A stretch of 64,000 nucleotides of DNA from Verrucomicrobiales bacterium. GTDB lineage: Bacteria; Verrucomicrobiota; Verrucomicrobiia; Verrucomicrobiales; DEV007. Below, piece after piece: positions 11,661-21,800 of this stretch. The stretch lies in the NCBI GenBank assembly GCA_029213005.1, contig JARGPI010000004.1, positions 248,001 to 312,000 of the forward strand, in the 5' to 3' direction. Below the pieces are notes generated by a model. The model did no database searches and was not told the origin of the DNA. It was given only the letters and a program-made list of their open reading frames with translations. Both the position numbers and the translations under genes were made by a program. Each line of letters begins with the position of its first letter. Positions within the stretch are counted from its first letter, which is position 1.

Positions 11661-11691
11661 AAAAAAACCCGCTTCTTTCTGGAAGCGGGTT
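11661..11691 (-). terminator. Rho-independent terminator
   Basis: On the minus strand AACCCGCTTC pairs with GAAGCGGGTT around a short loop and is followed by seven T. It ends the transcript of the 70-aa ORF 34 bp downstream of that stop codon. Confidence 0.88.
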
Positions 11692-11724
11692 TCACATAAG
11701 TCGTTTAGATTCAATAATCTACTC

Positions 11725-11937
11725 CTATATGAAACGCGCCTCCCTATTTTTATCTTCACCGATAAAACTCAGGTCTTGCAACATCCCGCCAGCATAATGC
11801 GCCTCTAAGCCTATGCGGCTCTCCCGGCTGCTGACCTTTGACATTGCGAGTGTGGACGGGCGACCATGATCGGGCGCACACCAACAGCTCGCTGCTGTCG
11901 TGGGTTGTTGAAATTTTCTGGTTGTTACCGAAGTCAT
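11725..11937 (-). CDS. Small protein of unknown function (70 aa)
   Basis: No family is recognised. The protein has a Thr/Ser/Ala-rich start, then a compact SCWCAPDHGRP segment, then a charged C-terminal half. It has no signal peptide or membrane segment. Its reality is supported by context: a near-consensus promoter (11960-11987) lies 23 bp before the start and a strong terminator 34 bp after the stop. It is therefore a monocistronic unit. The Cys pair and the Pro-Asp-His-Gly motif could be a metal site or part of a modified peptide; there is no direct evidence for either. Confidence 0.6.
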   Translation of the reverse strand: MTSVTTRKFQQPTTAASCWCAPDHGRPSTLAMSKVSSRESRIGLEAHYAGGMLQDLSFIGEDKNREARFI

Positions 11938-11959
11938 GTTTTAAATTCTTTGCGCAGCT

Positions 11960-11987
11960 ATAGTAATCCCGAATCGATCAATGTCAA
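11960..11987 (-). promoter_or_regulatory. Sigma-70-type promoter of the 70-aa gene
   Basis: On the minus strand TTGACA (11987-11982) and TACTAT (11965-11960) are separated by 16 bp, close to consensus. The start codon is 22 bp further on. Confidence 0.75.
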
Positions 11988-12153
11988 TCAATTGTTGGCT
12001 TGAATGGGGCGCCCGGTGAGGGCGTCAGGTTTATACCTACTTGTTCCAGAAGCGGGATCCCCCTTCAGAAGGGGCCTCGGGATTCTATAGCATAGTAGAT
12101 CCGGCTGATACTTTTTCTATTCTCTAAAGTGCTTTACCCCACACAAGTACGAG

Positions 12154-12181
12154 AAAAGGCGGTCGTTTCGGACCGCCTTTT
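12154..12181. terminator. Bidirectional terminator
   Basis: A 7-bp stem GGCGGTC/GACCGCC with flanking A4 and T4 on either side forms a symmetrical intrinsic terminator. It lies 27 bp past the stop of the second YRGA gene. Confidence 0.8.
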
Positions 12182-12207
12182 AAATTTACCTGGAGGAGAA
12201 TTCCCTC

Positions 12208-12414
12208 TTAGAGTTCGGTTTCAAGTGTTGCCCCACGGTAGGAGATCGTTCTCTTCTGAGGCTGCTCCTTCCGGTTCACGTCAAGCTCCGAGGTGGCTCC
12301 ACGATATTGGATTTTCTGGGTGCCTTGCTGCTGTTCCTGCTGAGCGACACGCTGATTGTTGAGTTCTGCCACACTGCTGCTGGCTCCACGATAAGTGATG
12401 GTGATGTTTTTCAT
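12208..12414 (-). CDS. 68-aa protein with three YRGA motifs (paralogue B)
   Basis: The motif [IT]xYRGA[ST] occurs at residues 8-11, 37-40 and 59-62, separated by Gln/Glu-rich linkers. The ends are ITITYRGAS and YRGATLETEL. It is the same length as the neighbouring paralogue, with the motifs at identical positions. The segment QQQGTQKIQYRGATSE is the same in both. YRG motifs at the start of beta strands recall the cyanobacterial DUF4278 proteins; that link is a resemblance only. No signal peptide or Cys. The repeated short core also fits a peptide precursor, but no maturation enzyme is nearby. It is probably co-transcribed with paralogue A and ends at the terminator at 12154. Confidence 0.72.
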   Translation of the reverse strand: MKNITITYRGASSSVAELNNQRVAQQEQQQGTQKIQYRGATSELDVNRKEQPQKRTISYRGATLETEL

Positions 12415-12464
12415 AAAGTGATTTGAGATAAAGTTAAAAGATTAGTTGGATTGGCGGGATGGAA

Positions 12465-12671
12465 TTAGATTTCCGTTTCGAAGGTGGCACCCCGATAGGT
12501 GAGTGTTTGTTTGCGAGCTGGTGCTTTTTGGCTCAGGTCCATCTCAGAGGTTGCTCCACGATATTGAATTTTTTGAGTTCCCTGCTGCTGCTCAAGTTGC
12601 CCGACACGCTGGTTACTGATTTCTGACATTGGGCTGCTGGCTCCGCGGTAGGTGATGATTGGGTCGTTCAT
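12465..12671 (-). CDS. 68-aa protein with three YRGA motifs (paralogue A)
   Basis: This is the tandem duplicate of the next gene, about 60% identical by eye. The start is set at the ATG giving MNDPIITYRGAS because the alignment with paralogue B begins there; an upstream extension to 12755 is not conserved. YRGA is at residues 8-11, 37-40 and 59-62. The linkers differ between the copies (SQKAPARKQ here, NRKEQPQKR there) while the motifs do not, so selection acts on the motifs. It lies 197 bp downstream of the giant TPR gene on the same strand. Function unknown. Confidence 0.72.
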   Translation of the reverse strand: MNDPIITYRGASSPMSEISNQRVGQLEQQQGTQKIQYRGATSEMDLSQKAPARKQTLTYRGATFETEI

Positions 12672-12868
12672 ATGGTTTCTTTTTATTAGTTGTTCGATTG
12701 TTGACTTAGGCTTTAGCATCCGCCATGCCAACTGCCTTGACAATTTTATAATCAATTCACTATTAGCGATTTACAGAAAACGACTCGTCCACGAAAACTG
12801 AACATCCCGAGGTGTTTTGGTAATTTAGGAACCGGCACCCGGTAAATTTTTTACCAGTTAACTAGAGG

Positions 12869-15800
12869 TTATGGCTTCTGTTTGCGGAGCCACGCGTCGA
12901 TCTCCTGTTCCGATTTCCCATCGCGAGGCCAGAAGTTTACCAACTCTCCTTTACGAGTTTGAACCTCTTCCGCAGGCAACGCTCCGGTTTCGAGAATAAA
13001 CTTCATCACCGGATCGTCAGGGTGACTACGCCAAGACTCCCTGAACCACGGATCGGTCAGGAATGTGGAAATCACCGACCAACGCACTTCCGGTTCCACT
13101 TCATTCGGAGTGCCTATTTTCAAGACGCTGGCGATTCGTTGTGTGGTTTGATCCCGCCGCTCTTCCAGCACTTTAATCAGTGATGTTTTTTCTTTTTCAT
13201 CAAGATCGCTTCGCCATTTGGCGAGTCTATCAAGACCTCCATCCTCTTTTTGCAAGCCGGCGAGAGTGATTTGAAACGTCATTAACTCCGACCAGGTGGT
13301 CTCAATTGTAGCCAGATCGATCGATGCGAGGATGGCATCAATCGCTTCGGATATGGCGGCCACCTGCTCCGGTTTACCGTTGACGACACGTGAGTGGCTG
13401 ATACTAACCAGCTCCCGACCACAGAGCCTGAGACTGTGAACACGGTAAGTTCGTCGCTTCGACACGGGAGCACCTCCGATTCGTTTGACCAACTCGACAA
13501 ATGGTTTGGAATCCGCTTTCACGAGACTGGCTACTGCATAGCTTGCCAGTGGTTGAAGTTTTTTGTCGATCGCTGTCGAAGAAGTCGTTGCCGGGATTGC
13601 CTCAATATCTGTGGATCGAAATAAGACCCCCAGCTCTTTGTAAAGTTTCCCTGCTGCCTGCCACCTGGCACCACTGTAGAGAACTGCTTTTCGTTTTGCT
13701 TTCCCGGTAGTAAAAGTCGTCTTCCGGTAGGTGTCTGAAATATCCTGCATTCTTCGTGCAGCGGGGCGCAACACCTCATTGGGAGGACGAAGCTCGGGAT
13801 CCGGGTCAGGTGTCGAAACGAGGGCGTAGGCTGCGAGATACCGCTTTTCTGTCATAGGAAGCATCTCGAGAAATTCGGTGACTTTCCGGTGGGTTTCCAA
13901 ATTATAACGAAGATCATACGCGCCGCGGTTAGTGCTGTGATCATCGGTCGAATACTCGAGATAATTCCGGTTAACCCAATCATTGGCCCGATCAAATTCT
14001 CCGTGACGAACCAGCAGTACCAAAGCCCGGGATCGCTTTTCGATTGCGGGTTCGTAGACTTTAAGGAAGGCCCCCAGTAATTCGGAATCACCCAGCTTCA
14101 GATGGGTTTCCAACATCGCCAACTTCGCATCGTCGACGGGATGGAACGCGATTCCCCGCTCTTTCGACAAATGGTTATTTCGGTTCTTGTGATTCCAGCC
14201 TTTGATATAGAGGCGAGCGTGTGCATCCCATTCTTTATCGCGCGGCAACTGATTAAATTCTTTCAATAGCAAAGCCAATTCCCAGCCGTTGACAGGTGTC
14301 TCTTTGTCCAATAGCTGAGCCGCCTCGAAAGTAAGAAGCTTGCGAAGCGAGTCCGGACATTTGCGATGAGCCCGAAACAGGCAATGCCGGGCCAAAGTCA
14401 TTTTCATCTGATCGAGAGTCTCCGGCGCATCAAAGACCTTCTCGATGTGCTCCACCCAGTCCCCGAGCTCAAGATCGCCGGGAGGAGCATTCAGCTTCGG
14501 CCTCGAATCCAGCCAGAGACGGCCCGCTGCGGAAAACTGCTCAGCGAGGGGCCCGCCCATTTTATCTGCCGCGTTAATCGCGAGAACCACTTCCCCATGC
14601 TTATCGATTCCACTGCAAAATTCGAAAAATATCGGGAAGAGAACGGAATAATCTCTAGTTGAGTCAGTTTCAGGAAGGGCGCGCTCCAAATTTTCGAAAA
14701 TCTCCGCAAACGCCACATCCGCATCGGCATCCCGGCGAGCCTCATTCCACATTGTCCGGAAATTCGTGACCTGATAATAAATATTCGACCAGGTAAAAGT
14801 GAAATTCTCCGGAGTGTCATTCCACAGCACCTCGCATATCATCACCGCCGCGTCCCAGGTACCGCCAGTCGCATCGCTACTGAACTCTCTGATTTGCTCC
14901 GCCGCGTAGGAATGGCCGTTGTCATAACTCTTCCCCCAACCATTCTTAGATTTCTGCACCTCTTTTACGAGCGCTATAGCATGATCATACACCGCCCGGC
15001 GATCGGAGAGCGTTTTGGTGGACAACATAATTTTTGAAACCTCGTCTTCAAACGATGATGAGGAAAACCCGGTTGCTGCCGCCGTTTTTGCTCCCAGAAA
15101 ACCGGCAATTCTTTCTGCGGCAATACTCTTAAGATTCAGAGATGGTAAATCGAGATCCTCGAACTTACGAATCAATGCATCGCGGTCCTTTGACGGCATC
15201 GCATTCAGTGGCGATTCGATATAACTGCGAACATTGCTCGTCCGGTTCTTCAAAGTGTCCGAAAAGGTGTTCCTGGTGTCAGAGGACAGCTTTCCGAAAA
15301 AAGCATCCAATTCCGATTCTTTACCTCCCCGCAGATGGCACGCCACAATCATCCCAAGATCCTGATAGGACACACTGTAATTGATGCGATACGTTTTCCG
15401 CTTTGCGACTTCCAGCCAAAGGTCGCACAACATTTGTGATTTTTCCGGATCACTGCCGAAGCGTCTCGTTGCCGTACCGGGCACCTCCAGAACCGTCCGG
15501 TTATTGGACTGGATCTGATTGGAAAGTTCATCATAGTCCTTCAAAGCGGCCAGAGTTGAATCAACCACTCCATCTTCCAATTCGAGCAGCAAAACCGTGT
15601 TATACAATTTTAACTGATGGTTTCGATTGCTGTAGTCCTTCTGATTACTGATCGAGTTGAGATCCCGATCTTTGTTGACATCGCGGAGCACGGGTTCAAG
15701 CACGGCGACCACTTCGGGATCATCGACCATTCCCGCGAGAGCCCGATCTCTTTCGACAGGATCGGTGAAAATGGTTGGCTGGAATTTTTTAGCGACCTCA

Positions 15801-18800
15801 AGGCGCCGCCCCTCGCGATCAGCCCAACCTGAAGGGAACGGACTATCGGACCCGGGATCGCTGATCTGAGTTAACAAATACTCCGCCAACCACAGTTGTT
15901 TCGGGTCATTTCCCAAGGTATCGAGAAAGGGTTTTACCTGCCCGGCCAGAGCCGGGTCAAACCTCTGGCTGGTTGAGGTATTGCTAAACAGTTCAGATGT
16001 TTTCGTTCGCAGAATCTGACCCGCAGTCTGAAACTGACCAAAGCGAACCATTTCAATAAATATACTGAGCGGGTATCTGAGCTCCGCATCATACTTGCGA
16101 TAGAGCTCGTTAGCCATGGGAAGCGCCTCCCGCCGCAATTGCAGATGCATCATCTTCGTAATCAAGTCAGAATATCCGCACTTCGATGTTCCGGTCACAT
16201 ACTGCCGATGAAACGCCTCACCAAGAGCCTTGTCCATTTCCGCCCAATCGGATTCCAACCACTTTTCTCTACCCATTTTCTGGTAGCGATATTCGAGAGC
16301 GTTAATGATATCGCGAGCCTGATATACATTTACCGCTCCGGTCTTTTGCCAGGCGTCCCGCAGAGCGTTTGCTGAGAGTTGAATAATTTCGTCGGTATGG
16401 ATCGAGTAATCGTCGCAAATCATCCCGGCAACGAGAAACCTCAATCCCGGGTTAATATTCTGATCGGTCAGCGTTTTCTTGAGTCGCTGGTAAATCGGGC
16501 TCTCCGGGTTTGCGATTTCCGATTTATCCCGCAACCGGATGCTGGCCGCGATATCAATATCTCGAGCCAAATCAGGCATCAGCGCGATTCCGTTCCGTCC
16601 TTGAGCCCATTCCCTCAGCTCAGGCAGAAACCCGGTGGATGAACTGCGGAACATTTGATAGAAAATTGGAATTGCCAGAGCTGTATCACCACCCGCCGGC
16701 AAATCCGCATAAATCCAGTCCGCAAAGGTGGACACCACTTTTACCTTGTCCTGATCGGTCTTGGCTTCCCGTATGCTTCGAACGAGGGAATCGTCGAAAT
16801 CCGGGAGCGCCATATAAAAAGTCGGCATCCCATCCCGATGGAACATTTGATTCACAAATGCATACCCATTGACAGGTGAGCTTACGCGCAGCAAATCCCT
16901 CAGCATCGGATCGGTGAAATTTGGCTCCGACGAATTGGGCGGCCGGATTTTCCGGGTTCGCAGGGCGTCTTCACCAATTGATGCAATATTGATAAACGCT
17001 TCAAAAGCCTTCTCCCACTCAAACCGCATCGCCATGGCGATCTCCTCTTTTAACGTGTAGTAGAATCGGTCGGGTTTGACACCGGTATCAGCGATCGTTT
17101 TCGCCTCGATCAGTTTATCCATTTTGGATGCCTCCCCCTCACCCGAGACTCTGCCAATCCACCGAACCGTATCATACTCATCGCGGGTCAAATCTGCCGG
17201 CAGGTTTTGAGGGCGAATCAACCGGGCAGCAAGCAGACCAAATAACTTTTTGCGATCATCGGGTAGATCCTGGAGCGTCACGATATGTTTGTCGAACACT
17301 CTCAGAATATCACCGTCACTGCTCTCCGAGAGGACCGCACGTAACAGTTGGCTGCCAAAAGTTTCGCCAGTAAAACTCTCGGCGAGTTTTTTGCGATCAT
17401 CGACTTTACTCGATGACTGATAATCCTCTCTGATCTCATTCAATATCGATCCGACCAGCAGATCCTGACCCTGATTGGAGAAATTTTTGAAGTCAGAGAC
17501 CGGATAAAACTCATAATGCTCGATGTCCTCAAGCAGCGGTGAATTGCTAACCAGAACCGGTAGCATATCGGGCGTAAAATTATTACCTCCACTGAAGATT
17601 CGCCAGTAGTTACGGAACTCCTCCTTCTGACTCAACCCCATCTCCCGGCTAAGTTTCGCAGCAACAAATGCACCTTCGGGAAAGGCACTGAATTCGCGGA
17701 GAAAATCCGTCAAAACCCGGAAGCGATTCCCATCGCTAACCCCGATTTGTCCGACAGAACTATTATAATACACCTGCGACCAATTCGAGATTTGGGTCGT
17801 GAGGAAATTGGCACGTTCTTCACCAGAACCGATCAATGCTGTCGTAAATTCGTTTACAAACCCGGCCACGTCTTCCAGAGCTTTTTCCGCTCCGATTGCC
17901 CGGGCCCGGAAAATAGCGTAATCCTTCAACGAGTGATCCGGATAATTCTTCGCTGCGTCCATGATTAATTTATCGGGATCAAACTGAGCTTCAATTTCAG
18001 GGCGAAGCGCCAGGATCCGCTGAATAAGGCGCCACTGATAGGTCCGGCTCGCTGGATTGTTTAAACCGAAATCCTCGAGCTCGTCAGCAAATTCGTCTGC
18101 TTTGCAAAAATACAGATCACCGAGGGCCACCATATGGTTGGCCAGAACCGGGTTATCTTTCCGAATGTACCCTGTACACTCTTCGACTGTACCCTGTACA
18201 TTATTTCGCAATGCATATTCCACCAACCACGTGACGGGATAGGCAGCCGTGGACTGGGGAGCCGGGTCATCGGGATCCGTATACACCCGGACACCGTTTT
18301 TATAGGTATAGCTCGGGGCCTGAAGATTCCCGAAATAGGAAGTATTTCCTGTGGGCAGATGCTGCAGTGAGAGTTTGCATAACTCAAAGAGTTCCGCCTG
18401 AGAAATCAATTCCCCACCGGGGAGAATTTGCCGGAAAGTTTCACTTTTGAGCATCGCTTTCTCAACCGCCTTCAAGCGGACGAGACGTTCGAAAAACTGT
18501 GGCGAAAGCCCCGGAATTTCGATCCCGCTGCGGCATAGTTTTACATACACTTCCAATCGTCTCTGATAAATCCGATCGAAGCGTTTTTGGTTCTCCCCGG
18601 CAGACTTAGGGCGATAATTGCTGTTTTCAAAATTAACGTCGTAGATCGAAGGCATCCGGAAAGCCGGATTCGGCTTAGCCCCGCTGGGGGAATCAGGGTC
18701 GGATATATATTCTTCGAGCCGACTCGCCAGATTCATCATCCAGTTATGGGATGGCCCGTCTTCGTTTTGACTCTTACCGAATCCCAGTAAAACATCGGCC

Positions 18801-21800
18801 GAATCCAGCTTTGCCTCGATCGGCATTCGGGCCTCCGCCATGGCACTGAGCGCTTCTGATAGAAACGAATCACCCGCCCCACCTTCAGCAATCAACTTCA
18901 GCTCATCAATCGCTTTGACCGGATCCGTGGCAGCCAGCAGATGCATGACCCGAAGCCGGATCGTAGTGTCCGTGGGCTTTTCCTCCAGCAACTCGCGGTA
19001 AATCGTCATCGCTTCGCCCCAATCACCCAGAATATCGCACACCGCGGCAAAGCGAGCCTTATCTAGACGACGACCGCCATCGGGGCGGGTTGCCTCGATA
19101 ATCTGATCGATCATCCCGTCCTTCGTTTCCAATTGCGAGACGATTGAAGAGAACTGCTGCTTTTGATATTCGCCGCGAGGACTGAGAATATAGCCCGATA
19201 TTAAGGGAAGTTGTTTGCTACAGGTTCTCACCGCCGCATCAGTATTACCATCGGCGATATACTGACGGACTCGATTATACAATCCCCTGAGGTCAGCAAT
19301 CTGTAGACCGGACCGGATACTTCCCTGATTAAAATGATACATAACAACTGGAGTGTTACCTTTAACAGGCGGAGCTTTTGCGAGAGCATTCCTCCCCCAG
19401 CCTTTGAGAACCTCTGCTACTGCCGGCCATTCACTATTGGTATCCAAAACCTTGGATGAACGAAGCCGGGTCGCAGCCTTAATCGCGAGGTCTCTGGCCT
19501 CCGAGTCTTCCACCGAATCGCGAGTCAGATAAATAATAGCCAGATCAATCGATTTTGCGAGAATGCTATCGAGAGGAGCGCCTCTTACCGCGAGGAAATG
19601 CTCCAGCGAGGAATCCAACTTCCCTTCGTGATAGTCTTCGTGAGCCAGGAAAAGTCGCTCCGCCGGTGACAAGTCGCCGAGCGGTTTCCCCCTGAGCCGT
19701 TCTATCATTTCCCGACCGATTTCATGATCTGAAACAGCCCGCGCCAGTAATCCCCCTAGAAAAGGGCGATCCTCGTACTGCTGAAGAACCTCCGACAACC
19801 CTTCAGGCTTCGCGCTCGCGGTGAAATGAAGATTACCGCTAGCCTGAAACCCCAGCATAACTCCCAAATTCGGGTGATTCACCGTAGCTGAGGTTAGCAC
19901 CTTCTGAACCAGCGGGGAGAAGCCGGGATAGTGGGTCGAAAATCTTGGAATCCCGGGCAATTCAGGGGCCCTGCGATGCATACTTCCAAAGTAGATATTT
20001 CTGCGGATATTAATGAGATCCTGTGCCGGAGGAGTCAGTCCGGGATCGATATCTAATGAAGCATATCGCTCCAGTTCGGTTTCGAGTCGCTTCAACCATT
20101 CATCCCGCATTCCGTCCCGGGCGAGAACCGCCATCACCGTCTCAAACGCTCCACTATTTCCCATGGGATTTTTCCCGTCATTTTGGGGAGTCCAGCGAGC
20201 CAGAGTCTTGTGTAGTTCAGGCCACTCTTCCGGCAGCGCGACCTTCTCTTTTTCTCCCAATGCTCTTAACATGTAGCGCCCCAAATGGATCGCGAGTGAA
20301 TCGCTCACCGAGTCAACAGTGGAAAGCAAGGCTGCACCTTTTGACACCAATTCTTTCCGATCATCTTTCCCGGGCTTTCCGAGAGTCAGAAAAAGCAGAG
20401 ATGCCGCTTCGTCAGCTCCATACTCCTGCTTCACTAAGTCAATAGCGCGCGCCAAAACCGGGCCCTCATCTGACAAAGCCGGGTGCCCGGAAATCGCCCA
20501 ATAATGTAGTGCCGCGTCGTCGGGCCGATGCTCTAGCATCTTTTTAAAATCCTGAGTCTGTTTTATGTCACCAGACAGCACGGCGAGTTGACGCCGCGAC
20601 AACCCGGCAGCCAGCATTTCGCGATCAAGCTCCTCACTTTTTGGCATCAGAGAAAGCAAACCGGCTGCATAAGCCTGAATCTGATCACTCTTTGAGGGCA
20701 GATTGATCACATACTGATTTCCATAGTTGGAATTGGCCGCCAAACTATAGACCGCTCCTGGAGTCCCCCACCCGGTCGCAACCCGTTTCATCTGCACGAC
20801 ATGCCCCATAAACTGAGTGAGCTGAGCCACTTCCGGTGGATAGCCTAGATTTGCGGCCGGATCTACAGCTGGCTGATTCGACGGAGTAACTTCGCCCTCG
20901 AAACTCAACAGTTTCAAGAGTGCTGCCGTCGCCTTTTCTCTGTGGTCCGCGAGGTAGAGAGAAACGGCATGAAGGTGGTGAATTCTCGGATCGTCTGGGT
21001 GATCTGCCAGTTTCGGCGCCAAATAGTCCGACAGAACGTCCCATTCCCCGATCATCGCGATCGTTTGTGCCATTTTAATCAACTCATCGGGGGAAACTTT
21101 CCTTCCCGAAGGCATCTCCTCCATCAACGCAAGCGCCCGGCTCACGTTTCCGGAATTCAAATGAAGCTGCGCCAGCTTCTCGGTGATTCGCCCGGTTTTA
21201 TCGCGGGGCAGCGCTTTCTCCATCAGTTGAATGGCCGATTCAAATCTACCCTCCTGCTCGTCGAGAGTCGCCACCCGTTGAATCAGTAGCAGGTTGTCCG
21301 GCTCCAGGCGGGAAGCGGCCAGTAGCGTTTCCCGATAATCTTCCTTGCGGTCAGCAAATTGATAAACCTGAGCCAGAGCCAGCAATGGACCGGCTGACTT
21401 CGAGTTATTCCGCTGCCGCTCCTTGAAGACATCAATAAGTGGTTCGAGTCTACCGTTCTCTCTTGCGAGACGGGCCAGCTCATCGATCCATCCCCGGCGG
21501 GCCCACTGGTCTTCGGCCTCTTCATAAAGCTTCCACAGGCTTCTTTCCGCCTCAGCCGGGTAACCAGCCATGGAATAAGCCCGGGCCAGACGAATCCGGA
21601 TATCGGAGGAACTTTCAAAGCGACGGGCTGCGTCACGCAGGACTTCGAGCGACTCGTCGATCAATCCCCGATAGTTGAGCGCTTCCGCCTCCCTCATCCA
21701 CGGACGGGGATTCCCCGGAGCGATCTTTTTCCATTCCCGGGTCCATTTTAAGGTCGATGTGGTGTCCAGCGCCCGCCCGAACAACTCGACTAACTCCTGA

